From Micromonospora sp. NBC_01796 (lineage in GTDB: Bacteria > Actinomycetota > Actinomycetes > Mycobacteriales > Micromonosporaceae), in NCBI RefSeq assembly GCF_035917455.1, contig NZ_CP109078.1:3286001-3350000 (forward strand): a stretch of DNA of 64,000 bases. Reading direction: 5' to 3'. The notes beneath the pieces are model-generated. The model saw nothing but the letters and a program-made list of their open reading frames with translations. It searched no databases and had not been told where the DNA came from. Below, piece after piece: positions 54,207-63,491 of the stretch. The first letter of the stretch is position 1; each line of letters opens with the position of its first letter. A program made the translations under genes and the position numbers.

Positions 54207-55391
54207 TCAGACGTACCGCTCCAGGATGGACGCTTCGGCGAGCCGGGACAGGCCTTCGCGTACGCCACGGGCCCGTGCGTCGCCGACCCCGTCGACCGCC
54301 TGGAGGTCCTCGACGGTGGCGCCGAGCAACTGCTGGAGGCTGCCGAAGTGACCGACCAGCCGGTCGACCACCGCGCCGGGCAGCCGGGGCACCTTGGCGA
54401 GCAGCCGGAAGCCGCGTGGGCTGACCGCCGCGTCCAGCGCGTCGGAGGCACCCGGGTAGCCGATCGCCTTCGCCACCGCGACCAGGTCGATCAGCTCGGT
54501 GGCGGTGAGCAGGTCGAGTTCGACCAGGGCCTCGTCGAGCGTACGGGCCTTGCGTCCGGTGGGCAGGTAGTCGCGGATCACCAGGGTCCGGTCGGCGTCG
54601 ACACCGGCCATCAGCTCGTCCAGTTGCAGGGCGAGCAGGCGGCCGTCGGTGCCTAGTTCCACCACGTAACCGGCGATCTCGTCGGCGATCCGGCGCACCA
54701 TCTCCAGCCGCTGCACCACGGCGACCGCGTCCCGTACGGTGACCAGGTCCTCGATCTCCAGTGCGGAGAGGGTGCCGGAGACCTCGTCGAGCCGCAGCTT
54801 GTAGCGCTCCAGGGTGGCGAGCGCCTGGTTGGCCCGGGACAGGATCGCGGCCGAGTCGTCCAGCACGTGCCGCTGGCCGTTGACGTAGAGGCTGATGATC
54901 CGCATGGACTGGCTGACCGAGATGACCGGGTACCCGGTCTGCCGGGCGACCCGTTCCGCGGTGCGGTGCCGGGTGCCGGACTCCTCGGTCGGGATCGACG
55001 GGTCGGGCATCAGGTGTACGGCCGCCCGGACGATCCGGGTGCCGTCGCTGGAGAGCACCACCGCACCGTCCATCTTGCACAGTTCACGGACGCGGGTCGC
55101 GGAGAACTCGACGTCGAGCGGGAAGCCACCGGTGCAGAGGGTCTCGACGACCTTGTCGTAGCCGAGCACGATCAACGCGCCGGTACGGCCGCGCAGGATG
55201 CGCTCCAGTCCGTCGCGCAGGGCGGTGCCCGGCGCCATCAGCGCGAGATTGGCGCGCAGCGGGTCACCGGTGGTTCCGGGTACGTTCACGGTCACCCCCG
55301 CGCTGATGGTGCGTGCCAGTGAACCCACGGCGCTGCCGTTGGCCGGGGCACTCGCGCCAGCGCTTCTGCTCGCGTCGCGGTCGGTCGGCAC
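54207..55391 (-). CDS. disA: DNA integrity scanning protein DisA, diadenylate cyclase
   Basis: Makes cyclic di-AMP and scans DNA. It has 394 residues from GTG 55391, which has TAGACT 6 nt upstream. The DAC domain (about 40-180) carries the DGA motif (KMDGAVVLS) and RHRTA motif ([10 protein letters not shown]) needed for ATP binding. A helical linker and a C-terminal helix-hairpin-helix region ([20 protein letters not shown] and [15 protein letters not shown]) follow. radA lies just upstream on the same strand, as is common, but each has its own -10 hexamer. Confidence 0.95.
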   Translation of the reverse strand: MPTDRDASRSAGASAPANGSAVGSLARTISAGVTVNVPGTTGDPLRANLALMAPGTALRDGLERILRGRTGALIVLGYDKVVETLCTGGFPLDVEFSATRVRELCKMDGAVVLSSDGTRIVRAAVHLMPDPSIPTEESGTRHRTAERVARQTGYPVISVSQSMRIISLYVNGQRHVLDDSAAILSRANQALATLERYKLRLDEVSGTLSALEIEDLVTVRDAVAVVQRLEMVRRIADEIAGYVVELGTDGRLLALQLDELMAGVDADRTLVIRDYLPTGRKARTLDEALVELDLLTATELIDLVAVAKAIGYPGASDALDAAVSPRGFRLLAKVPRLPGAVVDRLVGHFGSLQQLLGATVEDLQAVDGVGDARARGVREGLSRLAEASILERYV

Positions 55392-55397
55392 CCGGAC

Positions 55398-55403
55398 AGT
55401 CTA
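55398..55403 (-). promoter_or_regulatory. -10 hexamer TAGACT, leaderless-type promoter of disA
   Basis: TAGACT on the minus strand ends 6 nt before GTG 55391; no ribosome site. Confidence 0.5.
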
Positions 55404-55555
55404 CGGACCGGCATGCACTCGGTGCTGCCGCGGTTACTGTGATGTGCCACTGCGCCCGTTCCCTTCGCCGCGATCGGGGTCCGCGCCACTGCGGCGCCGA
55501 CCATCCGGGGTTTCGTCACATTCGGTCGTACCAGGATTTATCAGGGACTTTCCGG

Positions 55556-56995
55556 TCACTCGGCCGACACCCGCGCGGCCTGCTGCAGGGCCGATCGTAC
55601 GTCGGTGACCTCCAATACCCGCATGTTCTCCTGGCTCACTCCGGTCGATTCGGGTCCGCAGCCCTGCGGTACCAGGGCGAACCGGAATCCCAACCGGGCC
55701 GCTTCGGCCAGCCGCCGGGGCACCGCGCCCACCCGGCGTACCTCGCCGGTGAGGCCGACCTCCCCGATCGCCACCAGGTTCGGGGCGATGGCGAGGTTGA
55801 GCCCACCGGACGCGACGGCGAGCGCCACCGCCAGGTCGGCGGCCGGCTCGACCACCCGGATCCCGCCCACGGTGGCGGCGAAGACCTCCCGGTCGTGCAG
55901 GGTCAGTCGCTCCGTACGGCGTTGCAGCACGGCGAGCACCATGGCCAGCCGGGCCGAGTCGAGGCCGGAGACCGTACGCCGGGGCGAGCCGGCGACGGTG
56001 GCGCCGATCAGGGCCTGCACCTCGGTCAGCAGGGCCCGCCGCCCCTCCATCGCGACCGTCACGCAGGTGCCCGGCACCGGCTCGGTGTAGCGGGTGAGGA
56101 ACAGCCCGGACGGGTCGGCCAGGCTGCTGATCCCGCCCTCGTGCATCTCGAAGCAGCCGACCTCGTCGGCGGCGCCGAACCGGTTCTTCACCCCGCGCAC
56201 CATCCGCAGGGAGGAGTGCTTGTCGCCCTCGAAGTGCAGCACCACGTCGACCAGGTGCTCCAGCACCCGTGGGCCGGCGACCTGGCCGTCCTTGGTGACG
56301 TGTCCCACCAGTACGACGGCGACGCCGCGTTCCTTGGCGACCGACACCAGGGCGGCGGTGACCGCCCTGACCTGGGTCACCCCGCCCGGCACCCCGTCGC
56401 TGGCCTGGGTGGCGATGGTCTGCACCGAGTCGAGCACCAGCAGGCCGGGCTTGACCGCGTCGAGGTGGCCGAGCACCGCCCCGAGGTCGTTCTCGGCGGC
56501 CAGGTAGAGCTGTTCGTGCAGGGTGCCCATCCGCTCGGCCCGCAGCCGGACCTGGCTGACCGACTCCTCGCCGCTGACGACCAGGGACGGGCTGCCTGCC
56601 ACCGTGGCCCACTGCTGCGCCACGTCGAGCAGGAGGGTGGACTTGCCGACACCGGGCTCACCGGCGAGCAGCACCACCGCGCCGGGCACCAGGCCGCCGC
56701 CGAGGACCCGGTCCAGCTCGCCGATGCCGGTCGGTCGGGCCTTGGCCGGGGCGGCGCTGATGGTCGCGATCGGTCGGGCCGGCTCGCCCGGCACGCGGGA
56801 GCTGACCACCCGGCCGGCGACCGTCGGTCCGGTGACGGTCTCGATCACCGCACCCCACTCGCCGCACTCGGGGCACCGGCCGACCCACTTGGGCGGCTGG
56901 TGCCCGCAGGCGTCGCACTGGTAGGCGGGCCGGGGCTCACGGGCCGTGGCTCGGGAGCGCGTGGGGGTCGCGCGGGGAGCGGGGGGCGGGGTCAC
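55556..56995 (-). CDS. radA: DNA repair protein RadA
   Basis: DNA branch-migration ATPase of 479 residues. The N-terminal zinc finger is CDACGHQPPKWVGRCPECG (four Cys). The RecA-like core has Walker A GEPGVGKSTLL, Walker B LLVLDSVQTI and the RadA-specific KNRFG motif. The Lon-like C-terminal domain has GLDSARLAMVLAVLQRR and LTGEVRRVGAVPRRLAEA. GTG 56995 follows TAACGT by 6 nt. The stop is about 165 bp before the disA start. Confidence 0.96.
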   Translation of the reverse strand: MTPPPAPRATPTRSRATAREPRPAYQCDACGHQPPKWVGRCPECGEWGAVIETVTGPTVAGRVVSSRVPGEPARPIATISAAPAKARPTGIGELDRVLGGGLVPGAVVLLAGEPGVGKSTLLLDVAQQWATVAGSPSLVVSGEESVSQVRLRAERMGTLHEQLYLAAENDLGAVLGHLDAVKPGLLVLDSVQTIATQASDGVPGGVTQVRAVTAALVSVAKERGVAVVLVGHVTKDGQVAGPRVLEHLVDVVLHFEGDKHSSLRMVRGVKNRFGAADEVGCFEMHEGGISSLADPSGLFLTRYTEPVPGTCVTVAMEGRRALLTEVQALIGATVAGSPRRTVSGLDSARLAMVLAVLQRRTERLTLHDREVFAATVGGIRVVEPAADLAVALAVASGGLNLAIAPNLVAIGEVGLTGEVRRVGAVPRRLAEAARLGFRFALVPQGCGPESTGVSQENMRVLEVTDVRSALQQAARVSAE

Positions 56996-57001
56996 CCCGC
57001 G

Positions 57002-57007
57002 ACGTTA
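57002..57007 (-). promoter_or_regulatory. -10 hexamer TAACGT, leaderless-type promoter of radA
   Basis: TAACGT on the minus strand ends 6 nt before GTG 56995; no ribosome site. Confidence 0.5.
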
Positions 57008-57026
57008 GCCAATCCGTACGACGAAA

Positions 57027-57059
57027 CGGGCCGGTCGTGGTCACTGCCACGCCGGCCCG
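57027..57059 (-). terminator. hairpin terminator after the LpqE-like gene
   Basis: CGGGCCGG-T-CGTGG (57027-57040) pairs with CCACG-CCGGCCCG (57047-57059): 13 bp with one bulge and a 6-nt loop, downstream of the minus-strand gene at 57113. Confidence 0.65.
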
Positions 57060-57112
57060 GTTCGGAGATCTTGTGGTGCACCGGCGTTCGCCGGCCTCGC
57101 TGTTCGGTGAGA

Positions 57113-57850
57113 TCAGCCCTCGTGGCCGTCGCCACCGACGATCGGGGTGGCCGGCGGGGCGGCCGTCAGCGGGATCGCGACCGGGGCGGGCGTCTGGATC
57201 TGCTGACCGCCGAAGTCGAAGACAAGTTCCACCGACTGTCCCGGCCGCAGCGCCTCGTGGAGCCCGGCGAGCTGCAGGAAGCTGCCGCTGGTGGGGCTCA
57301 GCACGACGTACTCGTGTGCCGGGATCTCGATCTTCGCCGGCTGGTTGATCGGCGCCTGGCTGGTCGCGGCGGCGCTCGGCGAGGGGGAACCGCTGGCGGC
57401 CCCCGACGGGCTGCCGCTGGGCGAACCGGACGGGCTGCCGCTCGGGGACCCGGACGGGCTTCCGCTGGGCGAGGCCGGCGCCGACGGCGAGGCACTCGAC
57501 GCGCTGGGCTGCGGGCTCGGGGCGAGCTTGCCGCCGAGGATCACGCCCTGGGCGCTGGTGGTGGTGACCGACACCGTCACCGGTTTCGCCGAGTCGTTGT
57601 AGATGGTGACCTCGAGCGGCGCGTCCGAACCGGCCGGGTAGCCCTTGGTGTCCTTGTAGACGACCGCGAGGTTGCGCAGCTTGAAGGCATCGTCCGCCGT
57701 CTGGGTGTTCACTCCGGAGACGGTCGGCCGCATGGCCGCGGTCTCGGCGATCTGACCCGTCCCGCACCCGGAGAGCAGCAGAGCGGCAGCGGTCGCCGCA
57801 CCACCCAGCAGCAGTACGGCCCGCCGGGGTCGCCTGATCGAGCGCGTCAC
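57113..57850 (-). CDS. LpqE-like lipoprotein
   Basis: The protein has 245 residues from GTG 57850, with GGAGGA about 6 nt upstream. The signal peptide ends in LLLSGC, a good lipobox. The mature part starts with AFKLRNLAVVYKDTKGYPAGSDAPLEVTIYND, a copper-chaperone/PCu(A)C-like beta sandwich as in LpqE, interrupted by a Ser/Pro/Gly linker of SPSG repeats (about 120-155). The end (PLTAAPPATPIVGG) is flexible. Metal-binding His/Met are not obvious, so copper delivery is uncertain. Confidence 0.78.
   Translation of the reverse strand: MTRSIRRPRRAVLLLGGAATAAALLLSGCGTGQIAETAAMRPTVSGVNTQTADDAFKLRNLAVVYKDTKGYPAGSDAPLEVTIYNDSAKPVTVSVTTTSAQGVILGGKLAPSPQPSASSASPSAPASPSGSPSGSPSGSPSGSPSGSPSGAASGSPSPSAAATSQAPINQPAKIEIPAHEYVVLSPTSGSFLQLAGLHEALRPGQSVELVFDFGGQQIQTPAPVAIPLTAAPPATPIVGGDGHEG
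57406..57477 (-). repeat. 24-bp tandem repeat in the LpqE-like gene
   Basis: Three copies of a 24-bp unit encode the SGSPSGSP linker. Confidence 0.7.
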
Positions 57851-58002
57851 GTCGGTCCTCCTCGTTGCGATCCGCGCCCAGCTGACACCGAGCGCGGTGG
57901 CCATACCCGCGCAGACCGGCCTCCAGGGTAGTGGGGTGTCGTCCCGTCCCGTACGCCGACCCGGTTAACCGGTGCGTACGGCACTGACCAGCCAGAACCC
58001 GT

Positions 58003-58842
58003 CTACACCACCCGTCCGCTGGCAACCAGGAGCACCACGTCGATCACGGCCACCAGCATCACCGCCCGGAACACACCGATCGCTCGTTCGCCCCGGCGGC
58101 CGGCCGAGCGGCTGGCGTACCAGCCGGCCGGAAGGACCACGGCGGCGGCCGCGATCGCCGCGAGCCCCGCCCACGACGGCGGTCCGGACGGGCCGAAGAC
58201 GAGCACCGCGGTCGCGCTCAGCAGGAGTACGGCGGCGGCCACCCGAGAGCCGGCCGGGCCGATCCGGTGCGGCAGCCCGCGCACCCCGGTACGGGCGTCG
58301 TCGTCAAGATCCGGCAGCACGTTCGCGAAGTGCGCACCGGCGCCGAGCAGCGCTCCCGCCCCGACCAGCCAACCGGGCGGGGCGGGCGACCCCGGCAGGG
58401 CGAGTACGACAAACGCCGGCAGGGTGCCGAACGAGACCGCGTACGGCAGCACGGAGACCGGGGTGAACTTGAGCGGCCAGTTGTAGAGCAGGGCGGAGAG
58501 CAGCGCCACGCTGATCGCCACCGCCGCGGTCGGGTTGAGCAGCAGTCCCAGCGCCGGGGTGGCGAGCGCGGCGGCGAGCCCGCACAGCAGCACCAGGTTG
58601 CGGTCGAGCGTCCCGTTGGCCAGGGGCTTGTCGGTCCGGCCGACGGCGGCGTCCCGGTCCGCGTCGAGCCGGTCGTTGAGCCAGCCGACCGCCAGTTGGG
58701 TCGCCAGCACGGTCGCGGCCACCGCCACGATGCCGCCGGGCCGGTGTCCGACCCCCCAGGCGAGCAGCGCCGACACGCCGGTCACGGCGACCGCCGGCTC
58801 GGGGTGACTCGCCCGGACCAGCCCCAACACCATTCGCGACAT
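58003..58842 (-). CDS. UbiA-family prenyltransferase
   Basis: The protein has 279 residues from ATG 58842. It has about eight membrane segments and the two Asp-rich motifs: NDRLDADRDAAVGRTDKP (first, NDxxDxxxD) and DLDDDARTGVRG (second), which bind the prenyl diphosphate through magnesium. It is divergent from the UbiG-like methyltransferase gene with a 46-bp gap. Given the type III PKS two genes on, it may prenylate an alkyl phenol or hydroquinone; menaquinone synthesis is an alternative, but no men gene is near. Confidence 0.88.
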   Translation of the reverse strand: MSRMVLGLVRASHPEPAVAVTGVSALLAWGVGHRPGGIVAVAATVLATQLAVGWLNDRLDADRDAAVGRTDKPLANGTLDRNLVLLCGLAAALATPALGLLLNPTAAVAISVALLSALLYNWPLKFTPVSVLPYAVSFGTLPAFVVLALPGSPAPPGWLVGAGALLGAGAHFANVLPDLDDDARTGVRGLPHRIGPAGSRVAAAVLLLSATAVLVFGPSGPPSWAGLAAIAAAAVVLPAGWYASRSAGRRGERAIGVFRAVMLVAVIDVVLLVASGRVV

Positions 58843-58888
58843 AGAAGAAGTCTGTTCGTTACCGGCGAGTCGTGCCAGGCTCAACGCC

Positions 58889-59755
58889 ATGGCGAGTGAG
58901 GATCCCGAGGTGGGCGACGTCGAGACGGCGCGTGCCGGGATCCCGGTCCGGCCGCGTAATGATCCACGACAGTACGACGATCTGGCCGACGAGTGGTGGC
59001 GGCCGGATGGTGTCTTCGCGATGCTGCACTGGCTGGCGCAGGCACGGGCACAACTGGTTCCGACGGCGACCCGCGCCGGGGCGGTTCTGGTCGACATGGG
59101 CTGCGGTGCAGGTCTGCTCGCCCCGCACGTGGCCGGGCACGGTTACCGGCACGTCGGGGTGGACCTGACTCGTTCGGCGCTCGCCCAGGCGGCCGGGCAC
59201 GGTGTGGTCCCGGTCAACGGCGACGCCACCGCGCTGCCACTGAGGGACCGGTGTGCCGACGTGGTGGCAGCGGGTGAGCTGCTGGAACACGTACCGGACT
59301 GGCGGGCGGCGGTGGCCGAGGCGTGTCGGGTGCTCCGTCCGGGCGGGACGCTGGTGCTGGACACGCTCAACGACACGGCGATCAGCCGGCTGGTGGCGGT
59401 GACGGTCGCGGAGCGGGTGCGCGGGGTGCCCCGGGGGATCCACGACCCCCGGTTGTTCGTCAACGCGCGGGCGTTGGTCGCCGAGTGCGCCCGGCACGGC
59501 GTGGCGCTGCGACTGCGTGGGATCCGTCCCGCGGTGCCGGGCCTGCTGCGCTGGTTGGCCCACCAGTCGGCCAACGGTGCCGGCGCGGCGGTCGGACGCT
59601 CGGCCGAGGCCGGAGGCACGTCGACCGCGCGCTCGGGTGACGACGACGGCGGCGGCGTGATCGGGCGGGTGGGCCGGGGCTGGGGTACGGCCCGGATCGT
59701 GCCGACCCGGTCGACCGCGGTCCTCTACCAGGGCCGCGGGGTGAAGAACGGGTAG
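58889..59755 (+). CDS. UbiG-like O-methyltransferase
   Basis: The protein has 288 residues. It begins with the UbiG pattern NDPRQYDDLADEWWRPDGVFAMLHWL, then VDMGCGAGLLAPHVAGHG (SAM loop), GDATALPL and LEHVPDWRAAVAEACRVLRPGG. UbiG enzymes methylate the hydroxyl of prenylated phenols. Here it precedes a flavoprotein and a type III PKS, so the target is likely a hydroxylated alkylresorcinol or hydroquinone. The part at about 230-255 is a Gly/Asp/Ser insertion. No clear ribosome site is present. Confidence 0.87.
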   Translation: MASEDPEVGDVETARAGIPVRPRNDPRQYDDLADEWWRPDGVFAMLHWLAQARAQLVPTATRAGAVLVDMGCGAGLLAPHVAGHGYRHVGVDLTRSALAQAAGHGVVPVNGDATALPLRDRCADVVAAGELLEHVPDWRAAVAEACRVLRPGGTLVLDTLNDTAISRLVAVTVAERVRGVPRGIHDPRLFVNARALVAECARHGVALRLRGIRPAVPGLLRWLAHQSANGAGAAVGRSAEAGGTSTARSGDDDGGGVIGRVGRGWGTARIVPTRSTAVLYQGRGVKNG

Positions 59756-59820
59756 GGGTTCGGAGCACGGGTGGGCAGGCGGTAGCCGGCGGTACGAGGG
59801 ACGTGCAGGAGGGGGCAGGT

Positions 59821-60990
59821 ATGGCGGTGGACGCGCTCGGAGCCGCGCGCCGGTTGGCGCCACGGTTGGCCGCGCGAGCGGCCGAGCATGACCGCGAGGG
59901 CACGTTTCCCGTTGAGGATTTCGTGGATCTCCGGGATGCGGGCCTGTTCGGGCTGATGGTGCCGGCGACGCTGGGCGGGATGGGTGCCCGCTTCGCCGAG
60001 TACGCCGCGGTCGCCACCGAACTCGGCCGGGGCAACGGTGCGACGGCACTGGTGTTCAACATGCACGCGTCGGTGACCGGTGCGCTCGGCGCGGTGACCG
60101 AGGAACTCGCCGAGGCGCTCGGCGTACCGGACGAGGCGTTGGCGGCGCGGGACCGGCTGCTCGCCGAGGCGGCGGCCGGAGCCTGGTACGGAGTCGCGAT
60201 GAGCGAACGGGGTGCCGGGGCCCGGCTGTCCCAACTCTCCACGGTGTACGAGCCGGTGGACGGCGGTTTCCACATCAAGGGCGCGAAGACGTTCTGCTCC
60301 GGTGCCGGTCACGCGGACGCGTACCTGGTCGCGGCCCGGAGCGTGGCCGACCAGTCGGTGGTGTCGCAGTTCCTGGTGCCGGCGTCGGTGGACGGGCTGC
60401 GGGTCGAGCCGACCTGGGATTCGCTCGGGATGCGGGCGACCGCCTCGCACGACCTGCACCTGGACGTGACGGTGCCGGCGGACCGCCTGCTCGGCGGGGT
60501 CGAGGGCCTGGCCCTGGTGGTGGCCCAGTTGATGCCGCACTGGCTGGTGGCGAGTTACGCCGCGGTCTACGTGGGGGTGGCCCGGGCGGCGGTGGACGCG
60601 GCGGTCGCGCACGTCAACGCCCGCAACCTGGGCGAGCTGCCGGCGATCCGGGCCCGGATCGGTCGGGCGGACGCGGCGGTGGCCGCGGCCGAGCTGGTGG
60701 TGGCGGAGGCGGCCCGCCGGGTGGATTCCGAGCCCGGTGACGCGGACACCAACCGCTGGGTGTGGCGGGCCAAGCTGCTCGCCGGGACCACGGCGGCGGA
60801 GGTGGCCGCGTCGATGCTGGAGGCGGCGGGGACCTCGGCGACCCGGCGGGGTCATCCGCTGGAACGGCTGTACCGGGACGCCCGCTGCGGCTCGCTGCAT
60901 CCGGCGACCTCCGACGTCTGCGCCGACTGGCTCGGTGTGGCGGCGATCGGCGGGGACCCGGACCGGGACGGGTCGGCACCCCGATGGTGA
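59821..60990 (+). CDS. acyl-CoA dehydrogenase-fold flavoprotein
   Basis: The protein has 389 residues from ATG 59821, with AGGAGGGGG upstream. Domain order is the ACAD one: N-terminal helices (FVDLRDAGLFGLMVPATLGGMG), middle beta domain (WYGVAMSERGAGARLS, FHIKGAKTFCSGAGHADAYLV) and C-terminal helices ending in YRDARCGSLHPATSDVCADWLG. The usual catalytic Glu is not evident in its place, so it may be an oxygenase-type member (class D) that hydroxylates the polyketide ring, not a fatty-acyl dehydrogenase. Overlap with the PKS gene is 7 bp. Confidence 0.8.
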   Translation: MAVDALGAARRLAPRLAARAAEHDREGTFPVEDFVDLRDAGLFGLMVPATLGGMGARFAEYAAVATELGRGNGATALVFNMHASVTGALGAVTEELAEALGVPDEALAARDRLLAEAAAGAWYGVAMSERGAGARLSQLSTVYEPVDGGFHIKGAKTFCSGAGHADAYLVAARSVADQSVVSQFLVPASVDGLRVEPTWDSLGMRATASHDLHLDVTVPADRLLGGVEGLALVVAQLMPHWLVASYAAVYVGVARAAVDAAVAHVNARNLGELPAIRARIGRADAAVAAAELVVAEAARRVDSEPGDADTNRWVWRAKLLAGTTAAEVAASMLEAAGTSATRRGHPLERLYRDARCGSLHPATSDVCADWLGVAAIGGDPDRDGSAPRW

Positions 60991-62063
60991 GCGGCGGCGG
61001 TACGAGCGGGTTGCCGGTGATCGCCGGCCTGGGCGTCGCCCTGCCGCCCCGGGCGACGCAGAGCGACCTCTGGACGGGCTTCTTCGCCGAGCACTTCGGC
61101 GGTACGACCCGCGCCCTGGCCGAGCGGATCTTCGCGAACTCGGGGGTGGTGACCCGGCAGGCGGCGGTGAACCCGCTGCTGGAGGACGTCTCGACCTGGC
61201 CGACCGAGCGGCGGATGCGCCGTTACCTGGTGGAGGCGTTGCCGCTGGGCAAGGAGGCGGTCGGCCGGGCGTTGACCGACGCCGGGCTCGCCGCCGGTGA
61301 CGTGGGCCTGTTCGCGGTCTGTTCCTGCACCGGGTACGTCACCCCGGGCCTGGACATCCTGCTGGCCCGGGACATGGGCATGTCCACCGCCACCCAGCGG
61401 CTGTTCATCGGGCACATGGGCTGTTACGCCGCGTTGCCCGGGCTCGGGGCGGTGAGTGACTTCGTGGCCGCCCGTGGGCGGCCGGCGCTGCTGCTCTGCG
61501 CCGAGCTGACCAGCCTGCACATCCAACCGTCGTCGGCCCGGGTGGACACCCAGCAGATCGTCTCGCACGCGCTCTTCTCGGACGCGGCGGTGGCGACGGT
61601 GCTCGTCCCGGCCGGACGCCCCGGGTACGCGGTCCGCGAGGTTGTCGCGGTGACGGACACGTCGACGGCCGACCACATGACCTGGGACGTCACCGACACC
61701 GGATTCCGGATGGGGCTGTCCCCGCGGGTGCCGCAGGTGCTCGCGGTGCACGTCCGTGCCCTGGTGGAGGACCTGCTGGCCCGGCACGGGCTGGCCATCG
61801 CCGACGTGGACGGGTGGGCGGTGCATCCGGGCGGTCCGAGGATCCTGAACGTGGTGGAGCGGGAGCTGGGCCTGGGTCCGGAGGCGCTGGCGGACTCCAG
61901 GGCCACCCTGGCCGAGCACGGGAACTGCTCGTCGCCCACGGTGTTGCTGATCCTCGACCGGCTGCGGTCCATGCCCGTGCCGCCGCGCCTGGTGGTGATG
62001 CTCGCGTTCGGCCCCGGTCTCACCCTGTACGCGACCCTGCTCGAATTCTCCGCGCCGTGCTGA
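60984..62063 (+). CDS. type III polyketide synthase
   Basis: The protein has 359 residues from ATG 60984 (GTG 60987 is also possible, GTGA overlap with the flavoprotein). The ketosynthase triad is complete: Cys147 in FIGHMGCYAALPG, His281 in GWAVHPGGPRIL and Asn314 in HGNCSSPTV. The Gly-rich LAFGPGLTL loop closes the fold. It condenses malonyl-type units on a CoA starter; the alkylresorcinol or alkylpyrone classes fit the operon. The following gene overlaps its end by 7 bp. Confidence 0.95.
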   Translation: MVSGGGTSGLPVIAGLGVALPPRATQSDLWTGFFAEHFGGTTRALAERIFANSGVVTRQAAVNPLLEDVSTWPTERRMRRYLVEALPLGKEAVGRALTDAGLAAGDVGLFAVCSCTGYVTPGLDILLARDMGMSTATQRLFIGHMGCYAALPGLGAVSDFVAARGRPALLLCAELTSLHIQPSSARVDTQQIVSHALFSDAAVATVLVPAGRPGYAVREVVAVTDTSTADHMTWDVTDTGFRMGLSPRVPQVLAVHVRALVEDLLARHGLAIADVDGWAVHPGGPRILNVVERELGLGPEALADSRATLAEHGNCSSPTVLLILDRLRSMPVPPRLVVMLAFGPGLTLYATLLEFSAPC

Positions 62064-62689
62064 CCGGCACAACCGGCGGCACGACCGCCGACCCGACCAG
62101 CGCCGACCCGACCAGCGGTGGCAGGAGCGCCGACCCGACCAGCGGTGGCAGGAGCGCCGACCCGACGAGGGGTACCGGTCTCCTGCTGGCCCTGGGAACG
62201 GCGGCGGTGCTGGCGGTCGGGGGCTGGTGGTGGGTTGCCGCAGCGCCCGCGCCGGCCGTGTCGGTCGCCGAACCGCCGGTCGTACCGCAGGTGGTGCCGT
62301 CGGTGGGGCCGTCCGACCTGTTCTTCCTGATCGATCCGGAGACCGGGGAGGTGGTGGTGCCCGACGCCGGCAACGTGCTGCCGGAGTTCCCCGGGACCGT
62401 GCGCCGGGACCTGTTCTCGGTGCACGAGGGGACCAGCACCGACTGGCCGGTCCCGGTCGAACCGGGTGGGCGCTACCTGTTGCAGTACGTCTGCACCGGT
62501 CCGGGCGAGCTGACCATCCGGGTCGACGGCATCCGTACGGGGAAGACCGAGACGGCGCTTGTCTGCGGGGACGGGTTCACCAGTACCGAGGTGACCGCGG
62601 CCGACGCGCGGATGGTCATCCAGGTGTCCCGATCGCGCCCGCAGCCGGGACGGGCCGAGGTGGCGATCCAGTTGCTCGCCCTGTCCTGA
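62057..62689 (+). CDS. membrane-anchored protein of the PKS cluster, 210 aa
   Basis: GTG 62057 overlaps the PKS stop. The N-terminus is a Thr/Asp/Ser-rich stretch with two ADPTSGGRS repeats (27-bp DNA repeat at about 62099-62160). One membrane segment (about 42-60, LLLALGTAAVLAVGGWWWVAA) follows, then an exported domain of about 140 residues with two Cys (LQYVCTGPGEL, ALVCGDGF) and beta strands. I do not recognise the family; it may be in the operon by position alone. Confidence 0.75.
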   Translation: MLTGTTGGTTADPTSADPTSGGRSADPTSGGRSADPTRGTGLLLALGTAAVLAVGGWWWVAAAPAPAVSVAEPPVVPQVVPSVGPSDLFFLIDPETGEVVVPDAGNVLPEFPGTVRRDLFSVHEGTSTDWPVPVEPGGRYLLQYVCTGPGELTIRVDGIRTGKTETALVCGDGFTSTEVTAADARMVIQVSRSRPQPGRAEVAIQLLALS

Positions 62690-62726
62690 CCCCGCTCCGG
62701 GCAGGGCGAACCCACCGGGGTCGGCC

Positions 62727-63491
62727 TCAGCGTCGGGTGAGTACGGGCAGGTTCGCCTGGTAGTCGGCGGGCGAGGTCAGCGTGGGCAGGACCCGGACGA
62801 TCTCGCCGAAACGGTCGACCAGTACGGCCGTCGCGACGCCGGGTTGTGGTTCCACCTGGATGGCGCCGCGCAGTTCGGCGGCTGGGTCGGCCAGCGCCCG
62901 CAGCGGTGCACCGCCCACCGGTGGCGCGCTCGGCAGCGGGCTGGGTTGGGACCGGCCGCTGGTCACCACGACCACCGTGACCCCGGCTGGTGCCGCCGAG
63001 GCTGCGGCGCGTACCTGGTCGGCGCAGGCGCAACTGTCGGTGAGCAGGATGACCGCGGGCAGGAGCCCGCGCAGGGCGACCGGGGCGGCGTTCGAGTCGA
63101 CCAGGTCGAGCGCGGGCAGGGTGGCGAGGGCGGGCAGCGTACGGCCGGGGCTGCCGCCGGTGCTGGTGCGCGGGGCGGCGGGTTGGCGTTGCTGGCCGGG
63201 CCAGACGACGGCGAAGAGGCTGCCGAGCGCGGCGATCAGCGCCAGCGGCATGATCAGCAGGGTGAGCCGGACCGCGCTGAGGCGGCGGGTGGAGCCGAGT
63301 CCGAGGCGTCGCCGCCAGGTCGACCGCCGGGCCCGCTGGCGCAGCTCACGGCGGACCAGTGCCGCCTCGGCGGCCAGTTCGGCGGGGTCGTCGGGGATGA
63401 CGATCGGACCCCAGTCCGGCGGCAGGTCGGGCAGGCCGTCCGGCGGTCCGCCGTTTTCCGGCCAACCCTCGCTGTTTCCCGGCGTGCCCAT
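62727..63491 (-). CDS. membrane-anchored thioredoxin-like protein
   Basis: The protein has 254 residues. A cytoplasmic N-terminal part of about 70 residues (Pro/acidic, then RRELRQRARRSTWRRR) is followed by one membrane segment (about 77-96) and an exterior domain with ALPALDLVDSNAAPVALRGLLPAVILLTDSCACADQVRA, the thioredoxin-like strand-helix with a C-A-C active-site motif instead of CxxC. VLVDRFGEIVRVLP closes the fold. Ribosome site GGGGGC precedes ATG 63491. It is divergent from carD. Redox activity is doubtful because of the motif. Confidence 0.75.
   Translation of the reverse strand: MGTPGNSEGWPENGGPPDGLPDLPPDWGPIVIPDDPAELAAEAALVRRELRQRARRSTWRRRLGLGSTRRLSAVRLTLLIMPLALIAALGSLFAVVWPGQQRQPAAPRTSTGGSPGRTLPALATLPALDLVDSNAAPVALRGLLPAVILLTDSCACADQVRAAASAAPAGVTVVVVTSGRSQPSPLPSAPPVGGAPLRALADPAAELRGAIQVEPQPGVATAVLVDRFGEIVRVLPTLTSPADYQANLPVLTRR

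Noticed and set aside
55313-57931. 872-codon plus-strand open frame
   Set aside because: Covers disA 5' end, radA and the lipoprotein gene in antisense, with no recognisable domain.
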